Both the position numbers and the translations under genes were made by a program. This document shows, piece after piece, positions 50,837 to 58,478 of a stretch of 64,000 bases of DNA (positions are counted from its first letter, which is position 1; each line of letters starts with the position of its first letter). Where the stretch lies: assembly GCA_900314775.1 (NCBI GenBank), contig OMWM01000002.1:53372-117371 (forward strand), written 5' to 3'. Origin of the DNA: an uncultured Eubacteriales bacterium (GTDB lineage: Bacteria; Bacillota; Clostridia; Lachnospirales; Lachnospiraceae). Under the pieces are notes generated by a model. That model was not told the origin of the DNA and searched no databases. It saw only the letters and a program-made list of their open reading frames with translations.

Positions 50837-51922
50837 ATGAATACGATCACGGTTCATAATGAAGGAAAGGAAATTTACAGAATTTTGCTGACAGAGAATT
50901 TCAGCAGCCTTGCGCAGGCGGCAGGTGACGCCGGCATGAGCGGCTGCAGACTCTGTATCGTAAGTGATGCCAATACGGCTCCGTTATATCTGGATGAGGT
51001 CAGCCAGCTGTTTAAGTCGGCAGGCTATCCGGTATTTACGTTTGTATTTCCGGCTGGCGAACAGAATAAGAATCTGAATGTGGTGATGGATCTGTACGAA
51101 CAGCTTGTACTGAATCATTTTGAGCGCGGCGACGTACTTGTGGCACTGGGCGGCGGCGTGGTCGGCGATCTGACCGGTTTCGCGGCGGCGACATTTCTGC
51201 GCGGCATCCGTTTCATACAGGTGCCGACGACACTTCTGTCACAGGTTGACAGCAGCATCGGCGGGAAGACCGGTGTGGATTTCCGCGCCTACAAGAATAT
51301 GGTCGGTGCTTTCCATATGCCGTCTCTTGTCTACAGCAGTGTAGCAACGCTGCAGACGCTTCCTGAGCGGATTTACCGCGAAGGAATGGGGGAAATCATA
51401 AAGCACGGTCTGATCCGCGACAGGGCCTATTATGAGCTTCTGAAGGAGAAATACGAGGATGTGCTGCGCCGTGATCCGGATACGATGCTGTCGATCATCA
51501 GCCGCAGCTGTCAGATCAAACGGGAAGTGGTTGAGAATGACCCGCATGAGAAGAACATCCGTGCGCTTCTGAATTTCGGCCATACAATCGGCCACGCCGT
51601 AGAGAAACTGATGAGTTTTAAAATGTATCACGGTGAATGTGTGGCCGTCGGCATGGCTGCCGCGTCATGGCTTTCTTTCAAACGCGGTATGATCAGCGAG
51701 GAGGATTATCAGGACATCATCGATACAATCCGCAGCTATGACCTGCCGGTTGCCGTGCACGGTCTGTACGCAGAAGATATCCTGAGGACGACGAAGTCCG
51801 ATAAGAAAGTGGAAAACGGTCATGTGAAGTTCATCCTGCTGGAAGGCATCGGCAATGCCGTTGTCTGCCATGATGTGACCGATGAAGAGATACTGGCTGC
51901 GGCCGGGGAGATTCTGCATTGA
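50837..51922 (+). CDS. aroB: 3-dehydroquinate synthase
   Basis: AroB makes 3-dehydroquinate in the shikimate pathway, using NAD and zinc. Motifs: FPAGEQNKN, ALGGGVVGDLTGFAAATFLRG, SSIGGKTGVDF and GHTIGHAVEKL with the zinc histidines in the FGHTIGHA and YHGECVAVG boxes. The 361-residue length is standard. ATG 50837 has AGGAGA close upstream. No other shikimate gene is in the window. Confidence 0.96.
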   Translation: MNTITVHNEGKEIYRILLTENFSSLAQAAGDAGMSGCRLCIVSDANTAPLYLDEVSQLFKSAGYPVFTFVFPAGEQNKNLNVVMDLYEQLVLNHFERGDVLVALGGGVVGDLTGFAAATFLRGIRFIQVPTTLLSQVDSSIGGKTGVDFRAYKNMVGAFHMPSLVYSSVATLQTLPERIYREGMGEIIKHGLIRDRAYYELLKEKYEDVLRRDPDTMLSIISRSCQIKREVVENDPHEKNIRALLNFGHTIGHAVEKLMSFKMYHGECVAVGMAAASWLSFKRGMISEEDYQDIIDTIRSYDLPVAVHGLYAEDILRTTKSDKKVENGHVKFILLEGIGNAVVCHDVTDEEILAAAGEILH

Positions 51923-52434
51923 AACCGGGCGCAAGGTATATAAAGGCTCTGCTGGCCGTGCTTGTGCTGATCGCGGCCGACCAGCTGACTAAACATCTGG
52001 CGGTTGTTTACCTGAAGGGAAAGAGCAGCGTCTATCTGATTAAAGACGCGCTGTGCTTCCGGTATCTGGAAAACAACGGCTCGGCATTCAGTCTGATGCA
52101 GGGTAAGCAGAGTTTTCTGATTTTGTTTACGATCGCGGTCCTGGCTGTGCTCGTATGGCTGTATCTGAAAGTGCCGGATACGCGCCGGATGCGGCCGCTG
52201 CGTGTCGTGCTGGTTATGATATGCGCCGGTGCGGCCGGCAATTTCATTGACCGTGTCAGTCAGGGATATGTGGTGGATTTCATCTATTTTGAACTGATCA
52301 ATTTTCCGGTTTTCAATGTGGCCGACATTTTTGTGACAGTCGGCGCCGCCTTGCTGGTGGTGCTTATCCTTTTTTACTACAAAGACAGTGATTTCGACTT
52401 TCTGAGCCGCAGGCAGCAGAAGGCGGACAGGTGA
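51919..52434 (+). CDS. lspA: Lipoprotein signal peptidase (SPase II)
   Basis: LspA removes lipoprotein signal peptides after diacylglyceryl transfer. It is a four-segment membrane protein. The two catalytic aspartates lie in NFIDRVSQGYVVDF and FNVADIFV, and YLENNGSAFSLM is the usual substrate loop. TTG 51919 overlaps the aroB stop; the end overlaps rluD by four bases. The predicted lipoprotein DacA in this window would be a substrate. Confidence 0.95.
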   Translation: MKPGARYIKALLAVLVLIAADQLTKHLAVVYLKGKSSVYLIKDALCFRYLENNGSAFSLMQGKQSFLILFTIAVLAVLVWLYLKVPDTRRMRPLRVVLVMICAGAAGNFIDRVSQGYVVDFIYFELINFPVFNVADIFVTVGAALLVVLILFYYKDSDFDFLSRRQQKADR

Positions 52435-53357
52435 TTATGAATTCCTACGAGTTTTTTATCGACGACGAAGAGGCAGGAGAGCGGATCGACAAATATCTAG
52501 CCTCGCTGCTGCCGGATTATTCCCGTTCGTATATTCAGAAAATGATTGCCGACGGCAATGTGCAGGCGGACGGGCGTTCGCTGAAGGCCAATTACCGGAT
52601 CCGGACGGGCGACCATCTGACAGTTGCCGCTGCGGACCCCGTGATCCCTGAGATCGTGCCGGAGAATATACCGCTGGACATTCTGTACGAGGACAGTGAT
52701 ATTCTGGTCGTCAATAAGCCGCGCGGCATGGTCGTGCATCCGGCGCCCGGCCATTATTCGGGAACGCTCGTCAATGCCGTCATGTATCACTGCCGCGATG
52801 ATCTTTCGACGATCAACGGCGTGCTGCGTCCGGGTATCGTGCATCGGATTGATAAGGACACGACAGGTGTTCTCGTCGTCTGCAAAAATGATATCGCCCA
52901 TCGCAAGATAGCAGAGCAGCTCAGCGTGCACAGCATCACGCGCCGTTACCGTGCTCTTGTATACAATAACATCAAAGAAGATACGGGAACGGTGGATGCG
53001 CCGATCGGCCGCATGCCGAATGACCGCAAGAAGATGGGCATCAATTACAAGAACGGCCGCAATGCGGTGACACATTACCGCGTTCTGGAGCGGTTCGGCC
53101 GCTATACGTATATTGAGTGTCAGCTGGAGACAGGGCGGACGCACCAGATCCGCGTCCATATGACTTCCATCGGGCACCCTCTTATCGGGGATACCGTTTA
53201 CGGCCCGTCCAAGGATCCGTTTCACCTTGGCGGACAGGCACTGCATGCCATGGTTCTCGGATTCATACATCCGACTTCCGGCGAATATGTCGAATTTCAG
53301 GCACCTCTGCCGGAATATTTTCAGAAGCTGCTGCAGCGGTTTGAAAAGGAGGTATGA
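52431..53357 (+). CDS. rluD: 23S rRNA pseudouridine synthase RluD-type
   Basis: RluD-family enzymes make pseudouridines 1911/1915/1917 in the 23S rRNA decoding helix. The protein has an N-terminal S4 domain (residues 17-65, ERIDKYLASLLPDYSRSYIQ), the catalytic motif VHRIDKDTTGVLVV with Asp141, and GRTHQIRVHM. The start is GTG 52431 overlapping lspA, or ATG 52437. The lspA-rluD pair is typical of Firmicutes. A more distant paralogue lies at 10219. Confidence 0.95.
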   Translation: MIMNSYEFFIDDEEAGERIDKYLASLLPDYSRSYIQKMIADGNVQADGRSLKANYRIRTGDHLTVAAADPVIPEIVPENIPLDILYEDSDILVVNKPRGMVVHPAPGHYSGTLVNAVMYHCRDDLSTINGVLRPGIVHRIDKDTTGVLVVCKNDIAHRKIAEQLSVHSITRRYRALVYNNIKEDTGTVDAPIGRMPNDRKKMGINYKNGRNAVTHYRVLERFGRYTYIECQLETGRTHQIRVHMTSIGHPLIGDTVYGPSKDPFHLGGQALHAMVLGFIHPTSGEYVEFQAPLPEYFQKLLQRFEKEV

Positions 53358-53360
53358 GCA

Positions 53361-53582
53361 GTGGAGTATAAATCTGTTCTGATCAAAGATACGACGCGGG
53401 AAGAGCGTATCCGCATTGTAAACCGTTCGCTGAATGTCTGCGGTACGGAATGCAGTTCCTGCAATGGATGCGGCAATATCGGCGGCGGCCTTGCGGAAAA
53501 TATTTACAAGCCGTACATTGACGGTGAGAAGGAACTGCGCGAAATCAATGCGGAGTACAATCATGGTTTTGTGCATGGCTGA
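53361..53582 (+). CDS. Small cysteine-motif protein
   Basis: A 73-residue protein I cannot assign. Its N-terminal 20 residues are charged (VLIKDTTREERIRIV), then four cysteines follow the pattern C-x3-C-x2-C-x2-C (Cys27, 31, 34, 37), which could bind zinc or an Fe-S cluster. The end (EKELREINAEYNHGF) is helical. Comparable short Clostridial proteins are sometimes labelled PurH-like, but there is no enzymatic domain. GTG 53361 has GGAGG at 53348-53352. Confidence 0.75.
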   Translation: MEYKSVLIKDTTREERIRIVNRSLNVCGTECSSCNGCGNIGGGLAENIYKPYIDGEKELREINAEYNHGFVHG

Positions 53583-53631
53583 CAGGCATTAATGACTGTC
53601 AGCGTTGGCAGAGCAGTTTACGGATTGCAGA

Positions 53632-53680
53632 AAACAGCCGCACAGAGAAAACGATTAACGCTTTCTCTGTGCGGCTGTTT
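53632..53680. terminator. Bidirectional terminator between convergent genes
   Basis: A perfect 19-bp stem: 53632-53650 pairs with 53662-53680, loop 11 bases. The arms begin and end with AAA/TTT, giving T-tracts in both directions. It separates the plus-strand small protein gene from the minus-strand oxidoreductase. A smaller 8-bp dyad (GCTGACAG/CTGTCAGC) lies at 53578-53603, without a T-run. Confidence 0.85.
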
Positions 53681-53790
53681 GCATTCTGCGGCGAAACGGT
53701 CATCTGTTCAGCTGCGAAGGCTGCAGGGCATTCTATTGCGCAATCCTGGATTGGTTCCGCCGCAAAAGCTGCCGATCAGAAAACGGCTTT

Positions 53791-55488
53791 TTACGGATGC
53801 TGGTCCATGCCGCAGGCGCTTGCCTGCTCATTGAGGCAGCGGTCGTTGTATACGGCTTCATAAAAGCGATAGCCGCCGGCAAAATTATAGCATTCATATC
53901 CGCAGCCTGTCAGAATCCTGTATGCGATATAGCTGCGCAGGCCGCTCTGACAGATCAGATAAACCGGTTTGCCGGTTTCGATTTCCTTTATTCTGGAGCG
54001 CAGGTCGTCAACCGGGATATTGATGAATCCATCGACATGTCCGGCTGCATATTCTTCAGGGGTCCGTGTGTCCAGAAGCACAGCGCTGCCGTCGCGCGGC
54101 AGTGAATCTGCATCTTCGGCATACCACTGTCTGACGATTCCCTTTGCCAGGTTATCAATGATAAAGCCGGCCATATTGATCGGATCCTTGGCAGAAGAGT
54201 ACGGCGGAGCATAAGCCAGATCGAGATCCTTTAGATCCGTCGCCTTCATGCCGCAGCGGATGGCGGCTGCCAGGACGTCAATACGCTTGTCGACGCCGTC
54301 GTAGCCGATAATCTGTGCACCGAGCAGACGGTACGTCTCCTTCTCGAAAACCACCTTCATGGTCATGAGCCTGCTGCCTGGATAATAGCCGGCATGTGCC
54401 GACGGGGACAGAATCACCTTATCCGTCTTCAGACCGGCTTTGGCGGCAGCTGTCTCGTTGATCCCCGTTGCGGCAGCAGTCAGACCGAAAATCTGCAGAA
54501 TCGAGCTTCCCTGGCTGCCCTTATAATGGCTGTCGCCGCCGCAGATATTATCCGCCGCGATGCGTCCCTGTTTATTTGCCGGACCGGCAAGTGCGATCAC
54601 CGTATCTTCACCGGTTACAAAATGCTTTACCTGAACGGCATCGCCGACAGCATAGATATCCGGGTCTGAAGTTTCCATTCTATCATTGACGGCGATCGAT
54701 CCTTTCACGCCGAGAGCAAGGCCCGCATCCCGGGCAAGTTTGCTGTCTGGGGAGACGCCGATGGCCATGATGACCATGTCTGCATGCAGCGGCTGCGCGT
54801 CTCTGAGCAGGACGTCGATGCCGCCATCTCTTTCCTCAAAGCCTTCCACAGACCGGCCGAGAGCAAGATGCACACCGTGCCGGCGCATCTCTGCGTGAAT
54901 CAGAGAGGCCATGTCGGCGTCAAAAGGCGGCATCAGCTGTTTCGGACGCTGCACGATCGTGACGTCCATACCCAGTTTCCGAAGGTTTTCCCCGACCTCA
55001 AGACTGATAAAGCCGCCGCCGGCCAGAACAGCCGATTTCGGGTGATTGCGGTCTATGTAAGACCGTATATGCAGCGTATCTTCTACAGTTCTCAGTGTGA
55101 AAAGCTTATCGGTGCCGGATCCCGGAAGACGCGGATGATTCGGCACAGCCCCCGGCGAGAGAAGCAGCTTGTCGTAGGATTCGGTAAATTCTTCGCCGGT
55201 TTTACAATTGCGCACGGTTACCGTTTTCTCTGTCCGGTGAATGGCAGTCACTTCATGGTGCACATGAACCTGTATGCGGAATCTGCGCTGGAAATTTTCC
55301 GGCGTCTGCAGCGTCAGGTCTCTCTGATCGCTGATCACGCCGCCGATATAATAGGGCAGTCCGCAGTTGGCATAGCTGACATATCCGGAACGTTCAAAAA
55401 TAATGATCTCCGCCTGTTCGTCAAGACGGCGGATTCTGGCTGCGGCGGTGGCTCCGCCGGCTACGCCTCCGACAATTACAACTTTCAT
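53791..55488 (-). CDS. CoA-disulfide reductase-like flavoprotein with C-terminal rhodanese domain
   Basis: A 565-residue pyridine-nucleotide disulfide oxidoreductase. The N-terminal FAD site VVIVGGVAGGATAAARI is followed by the redox cysteine Cys42 in YANCGLPYYIGG, an NADH site near AVLAGGGFISLEVGENL and a dimerisation domain with YAPPYSSAKDPINM. The C-terminal rhodanese domain has active-site Cys513 in CQSGLRS. This CoADR-rhodanese fusion is known from NADH-dependent persulfide/polysulfide reductases. An AAAGGAGAA lies upstream. It follows the recombinase gene on the minus strand. Confidence 0.92.
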   Translation of the reverse strand: MKVVIVGGVAGGATAAARIRRLDEQAEIIIFERSGYVSYANCGLPYYIGGVISDQRDLTLQTPENFQRRFRIQVHVHHEVTAIHRTEKTVTVRNCKTGEEFTESYDKLLLSPGAVPNHPRLPGSGTDKLFTLRTVEDTLHIRSYIDRNHPKSAVLAGGGFISLEVGENLRKLGMDVTIVQRPKQLMPPFDADMASLIHAEMRRHGVHLALGRSVEGFEERDGGIDVLLRDAQPLHADMVIMAIGVSPDSKLARDAGLALGVKGSIAVNDRMETSDPDIYAVGDAVQVKHFVTGEDTVIALAGPANKQGRIAADNICGGDSHYKGSQGSSILQIFGLTAAATGINETAAAKAGLKTDKVILSPSAHAGYYPGSRLMTMKVVFEKETYRLLGAQIIGYDGVDKRIDVLAAAIRCGMKATDLKDLDLAYAPPYSSAKDPINMAGFIIDNLAKGIVRQWYAEDADSLPRDGSAVLLDTRTPEEYAAGHVDGFINIPVDDLRSRIKEIETGKPVYLICQSGLRSYIAYRILTGCGYECYNFAGGYRFYEAVYNDRCLNEQASACGMDQHP

Positions 55489-55577
55489 CGCTGGTCACTT
55501 CTCCTTTCCAGGCGGAGATTCCGCCGAGTCTGCATTGTCTGCTGCTGAATTGCTGAAAATAAAAACAGGAAATTCCG

Positions 55578-56630
55578 TTAATCCTTCCGCAGTTTCACCA
55601 CATCAGCCGCAAGCTTTCTCCGGTTTTCATCAATAGCGGCATAATGTTTCCGCGTTGTGTTGACATCCTTGTGGCCGAGTGCATCCGCAACCAGATAAAT
55701 GTCACCGGTTTCGTTGTAGAGTTCTGTGCCGTACGTGCTGCGGAGCTTATGCGGCGTGATCTTCTTGACCGTCGTCACGAGGCTCGCGTATTTCTTTACC
55801 AGACGTTCGACCGAACGCGGTGTGATTCTGGTCCTGTTGAGTGACAGAAACAGGGCTTTTTCGTGGCCTTCACGCGGGTTAGCCGTCTTGCGGGGGCCTT
55901 CCATGTAGGCTTTCAGCGCCTCCTCAACTTCGTCACCGAAATAGACCAGTGCTTCGTTGCCGCCTTTGCGGATGACGCGGACGGCATCCATATTGAAGTC
56001 CACATCGGACAGGTCGAGGCCGACACATTCGGAGACACGGATGCCGGTCCCCAGCAGCAATGTCAGAATTGCCATATCACGAACACGCGTTCGCTCATGC
56101 ATAACGAGCTGACGGCCGGAGAGCTGGTCGCCGGTTTCGGCTTCATCCAGAAACCGGACGACCTCATCCGGTTCCAGGCGGATGATATTTTTCTGTTTTA
56201 TTTTCGGTACATCAACCATACGGCACGGATTGGACTTCAGAAGTCCCTTTTTGCAGTAATAATCATAGAATGAAGTCAGGGACGACAGCTTGCGCGCCTT
56301 GCCTTCCTCATGATTGGTATAGTGATGGCCGTCCTTGTCATAGGATTCGAGAAATGAAAGATATTCCTCGATGTCCATCGGTGTGATTTTCTCCATGACA
56401 TCAATCGGGAGTTCCCGGATATCCTTGTCTGCAAAGTAAGGATTTTCCCTCGTCAGGAAATAAAAAAACACGCCGAGGTCATATGCGTAATTCTTACGCG
56501 TATTTGTGCTTTTGCGGATTTCCAGTGAACGGAAATATTCATAACAGAATTTCGGGAGCGTCTTCAGGTGCTCACGGATTTTCTCGATATTTTTCTGATC
56601 TGTCTGTTCCTTATAAGACATGTCTGCCAT
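55578..56630 (-). CDS. xerC: Tyrosine recombinase (XerC/D-like)
   Basis: A phage-integrase-family recombinase of 350 residues. The N-terminal SAM-like core-binding domain covers about 20-150. The catalytic residues can be found: Arg in GTGIRVSE, Lys in RKGG, HKLRST, LGHKDVNTTRKHY, and the nucleophile Tyr in KHYAAI. Length and start fit host XerC/D better than a phage integrase, and no phage genes are near. Start ATG at 56630, with GGGAGG six bases upstream, beats the longer frame to 56651. Confidence 0.9.
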   Translation of the reverse strand: MADMSYKEQTDQKNIEKIREHLKTLPKFCYEYFRSLEIRKSTNTRKNYAYDLGVFFYFLTRENPYFADKDIRELPIDVMEKITPMDIEEYLSFLESYDKDGHHYTNHEEGKARKLSSLTSFYDYYCKKGLLKSNPCRMVDVPKIKQKNIIRLEPDEVVRFLDEAETGDQLSGRQLVMHERTRVRDMAILTLLLGTGIRVSECVGLDLSDVDFNMDAVRVIRKGGNEALVYFGDEVEEALKAYMEGPRKTANPREGHEKALFLSLNRTRITPRSVERLVKKYASLVTTVKKITPHKLRSTYGTELYNETGDIYLVADALGHKDVNTTRKHYAAIDENRRKLAADVVKLRKD

Positions 56631-56690
56631 ATAAAAACCTCCCTGATCCAATATGCCGGGAAGTCCGTCTGAAGGGCTCCTGGTAAGTAC

Positions 56691-56719
56691 ATTATACGTG
56701 ATAACGCTTTGAAAAGCAA
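56691..56719 (-). promoter_or_regulatory. Promoter of the tyrosine recombinase gene
   Basis: On the minus strand TTGCTT (56714-56719), 17 bases, TATAAT (56691-56696). An 11-bp hairpin, TGTCGTAAAAT against ATTTTGCGACA (56725-56750), lies just upstream of the -35, between this promoter and the gene that follows on the minus strand. Confidence 0.7.
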
Positions 56720-56783
56720 TAAGATGTCGTAAAATAATGATTTTGCGACACGATAGATATCTGCCATAATACCGCCCTGCGGG

Positions 56784-57371
56784 TCATTTCTGCGGAATAT
56801 TTTGTATTTCCCGGAAGATCTCAAGGCTTGTTTTATATTCCTGAATCAGATGATAAAATGTTCCCTTCTTTAGTCCGCAGCTTTTCATGAAATAAGAAGC
56901 TGTGATATTGCCGGCTGTCCATTCGGCAAAAAGATCTTCCCAGTTATCCGGATAATGAATGCGCGGGCGGCCGCCTTTACCGGTATGTGCCTGGCCGAAT
57001 GCCGTGCGGTCCGGAAAAAGGTTCAGCGCATCGGTGATGCCCAGCAAAGCCGCCGCATTGGCTGTATGGTCTGCAGCTGCCAGCGTGGATGGGCAATCCA
57101 TGATCTTCGTGAGAAAATTCTGACGGCTGAGCCAGATCAGCTCGCGTGCGGCCTCGCCAGGTGTATCGCCGGCCGCCTGCAGAGATGTCAGGTACAGATA
57201 TCCATGGCTGCCTTCAATTTCCTTCTTCATCGCGTGCCAGGCAATACGGCTGTCCGGCAGGTCCGTGTAGATGGTACAGGTGCTGCAGGGAATATTGCGC
57301 AGCTTGCCTATATTGTCTGTGATGGCCTCAATATCTTCACTTTGCTTCCGATAAATCCATATACCGTACAT
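56784..57371 (-). CDS. Resolvase-like protein without catalytic serine, C-terminal HTH
   Basis: I recognise only a weak likeness to serine recombinases. The 195-residue product begins IWIYRKQSEDIEAI, where a resolvase would have YxRVST, so Ser is replaced by Gln. A region SRIAWHAMKKEIEGSHGYLYL aligns loosely with the resolvase core. The C-terminus GRPRIHYPDNWEDLFAEW followed by GLKKGTFYHLIQEY resembles the Hin-type helix-turn-helix. Thus it probably binds DNA but does not recombine. ATG 57371 with AGGAGG at 57377-57382 is the best start. Its own promoter carries a dyad. Confidence 0.7.
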   Translation of the reverse strand: MYGIWIYRKQSEDIEAITDNIGKLRNIPCSTCTIYTDLPDSRIAWHAMKKEIEGSHGYLYLTSLQAAGDTPGEAARELIWLSRQNFLTKIMDCPSTLAAADHTANAAALLGITDALNLFPDRTAFGQAHTGKGGRPRIHYPDNWEDLFAEWTAGNITASYFMKSCGLKKGTFYHLIQEYKTSLEIFREIQNIPQK

Positions 57372-57414
57372 ATGCGCCTCCTGCAATCCGGCTGAAAAAG
57401 ACATTTTCTCAGGC

Positions 57415-57442
57415 GTTCAAAATTAATGAGATGTTTTTGAAC
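57415..57442. promoter_or_regulatory. Dyad at the start site of the resolvase-like gene
   Basis: GTTCAAAA (57415-57422) and TTTTGAAC (57435-57442) form a perfect 8-bp inverted repeat with a 12-base centre, directly at the predicted start site. It could be an operator for the gene's own HTH protein. Confidence 0.5.
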
Positions 57443-57448
57443 AACTAT

Positions 57449-57477
57449 ACAATACCATAGTCCAAAAATACAGTCAA
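57449..57477 (-). promoter_or_regulatory. Promoter of the resolvase-like gene
   Basis: Minus strand TTGACT (57472-57477), 17 bases, TATTGT (57449-57454). Confidence 0.6.
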
Positions 57478-57547
57478 GTTTATAGACACTGCAAAATGAC
57501 GCATATAATACGCAAAATTCTGCTCTGCCGCGCTCTCTGGCGCCCCG

Positions 57548-57615
57548 AAAGGCTGGGTCTGCGGGACTGGAAAGGCTGGGTCTGCGGGACTGGAAAGGCT
57601 GGGTCTGCGGGACTG
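57548..57615. repeat. Tandem repeat, 23-base unit, three copies
   Basis: Units begin at 57548, 57571 and 57594 and start AAAGGCTGGGTCTGCGGGAC. The first two are identical; the third lacks only the last base. Confidence 0.95.
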
Positions 57616-57698
57616 TCATACGGTAGGCCTGCAAAAAACAAGCTCACACACCGTCTGAGCGGCTATATAAGAGAACCTGAACGCATTTCCCTGGCCCT

Positions 57699-57764
57699 GA
57701 TACGGTCACGGAAATGCCTCGATACAGTCACGGAAATGCCCCGATATAGTCACGGAAAACCGGC
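57699..57764. repeat. Tandem repeat, 22-base unit, three copies
   Basis: Units begin at 57699, 57721 and 57743, each with GATAC/T..GTCACGGAAA in the core. The third copy diverges at its end. A reverse copy of the core end (GCATTTCC, 57683-57690) lies just upstream. Confidence 0.9.
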
Positions 57765-57910
57765 AAAAAATCACCTTATTTTTTAAAGAAGAATCAGACA
57801 CCGCCCCGCGCGCAGACCAGGTGTAGCGCAATTCCGCTTCCGGTAAGCTGACCCCGGTATTATCATTCCGCTGCCGGCATGATGCCCGCCCACAGCTTTC
57901 TATATACGCA

Positions 57911-57940
57911 AAAGCCGCGGATCCGTAAATCCGCGGCTTT
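57911..57940. terminator. Terminator downstream of the LysM gene
   Basis: Perfect 12-bp stem AAAGCCGCGGAT (57911-57922) / ATCCGCGGCTTT (57929-57940), loop six bases; on the minus strand it is followed by TTTTGCGTATA. Confidence 0.9.
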
Positions 57941-57974
57941 ATCATCAGTAAAGTTATAGTATGTAAAGTTCCGG

Positions 57975-58277
57975 TCACTTCGCTTCTACCGGAATAAGCA
58001 GAAGTTCGTGCTCGTAAATATTGGAATTATTCATGTTATTCGCTCTTCTGACCTCTGCAATATAGGCATTGTGATCCGGATAGGCATCGCACAGATGCTC
58101 ATCGGCAATGCTCCAGAGCGTATCGCCCTCTTCGACGGCATAGGTTTCGTAACTGCTCTGTGCATTATCGGCAGCGGCCGGAATGCTGAAAAGATGAAAA
58201 GGATCGGCCAGGAGCAGCAATGCAGTCAAGGCCGCAAGAACAACAATATAAATAAGATTTCTGCCAATACTTCTCAT
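57975..58277 (-). CDS. yneA: LysM-domain membrane protein, YneA-like SOS cell-division suppressor
   Basis: The 100-residue protein has one N-terminal membrane segment (residues 8-26) and a C-terminal LysM domain (YAVEEGDTLWSIADEHL through NIYEHELLLIPV). B. subtilis YneA has the same build, is divergent from lexA and delays division during the SOS response. Here too the gene diverges from lexA, with LexA boxes between them, so the YneA assignment rests on architecture, locus and regulation more than on sequence identity. Confidence 0.85.
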   Translation of the reverse strand: MRSIGRNLIYIVVLAALTALLLLADPFHLFSIPAAADNAQSSYETYAVEEGDTLWSIADEHLCDAYPDHNAYIAEVRRANNMNNSNIYEHELLLIPVEAK

Positions 58278-58306
58278 ATTAATAACCCCCGTAAAAAAAA
58301 ATTAAT

Positions 58307-58333
58307 CGAACAAATATTCAGAACATATGTGCG
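58307..58333. promoter_or_regulatory. Two weaker LexA-like boxes in the yneA-like leader
   Basis: CGAACAAATATTCA (58307-58320) and AGAACATATGTGCG (58320-58333) are adjacent and each differ from consensus at one or two positions. They lie between the start site and the start codon of the yneA-like gene. Confidence 0.55.
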
Positions 58334-58348
58334 ATTTCTTATGTTCTG

Positions 58349-58377
58349 ATTATAGCGAACATTTGTTCCTGTGTCAA
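58349..58377 (-). promoter_or_regulatory. Perfect promoter of the yneA-like gene
   Basis: Minus strand TTGACA (58372-58377), 17 bases, TATAAT (58349-58354). A LexA box (58356-58369) fills the spacer. Confidence 0.88.
58356..58369. promoter_or_regulatory. LexA (SOS) box, strong
   Basis: CGAACATTTGTTCC, one base from the Bacillus-type consensus CGAACRNRYGTTCG family, positioned inside the spacer of the yneA-like promoter. Confidence 0.9.
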
Positions 58378-58403
58378 TATTTTTTTACGAAATTATTAAA
58401 TTT

Positions 58404-58417
58404 CAAACATATGTTTG
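58404..58417. promoter_or_regulatory. LexA box, palindromic
   Basis: CAAACATATGTTTG is a perfect palindrome with LexA-box half-sites, on the lexA side of the intergenic region. Confidence 0.85.
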
Positions 58418-58431
58418 CAAATGTATGTTTG
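58418..58431. promoter_or_regulatory. Second lexA-proximal LexA-like box
   Basis: CAAATGTATGTTTG directly abuts the previous box and overlaps the spacer of the possible lexA promoter (TTGCAA 58415-58420, TACCAT 58438-58443). Confidence 0.65.
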
Positions 58432-58478
58432 CTATGGTACCATGAATACATAAAGTTTATCCTTTGGAGGACATTTAT

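Larger units (their letters stand above)
57480..57910. other. Noncoding stretch with two tandem arrays, no supported gene
   Basis: Between the resolvase-like gene's promoter and the LysM gene's terminator there is about 430 bases with no convincing gene. Open frames here run through the repeats and have no family likeness or Shine-Dalgarno. The content is the 23-base and 22-base arrays plus unremarkable GC-rich sequence (57765-57910). Confidence 0.75.

Noticed and set aside
53592..53863. Two small plus-strand frames downstream of the cysteine protein
   Set aside because: They read through the 19-bp terminator hairpin and lack a ribosome-binding site or family likeness.
55578..57371. Prophage or integrative element built on the recombinase pair
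   Set aside because: No structural, replication or conjugation genes, no flanking direct repeats or tRNA were seen, and base composition is similar to neighbours.
57548..57764. CRISPR-like array
   Set aside because: Units are directly adjacent without unique spacers and number only three each; no cas genes are near.
57496..57978. Small frames on both strands across the tandem arrays
   Set aside because: Their translations are repeat-derived and compositionally unlike the other genes.
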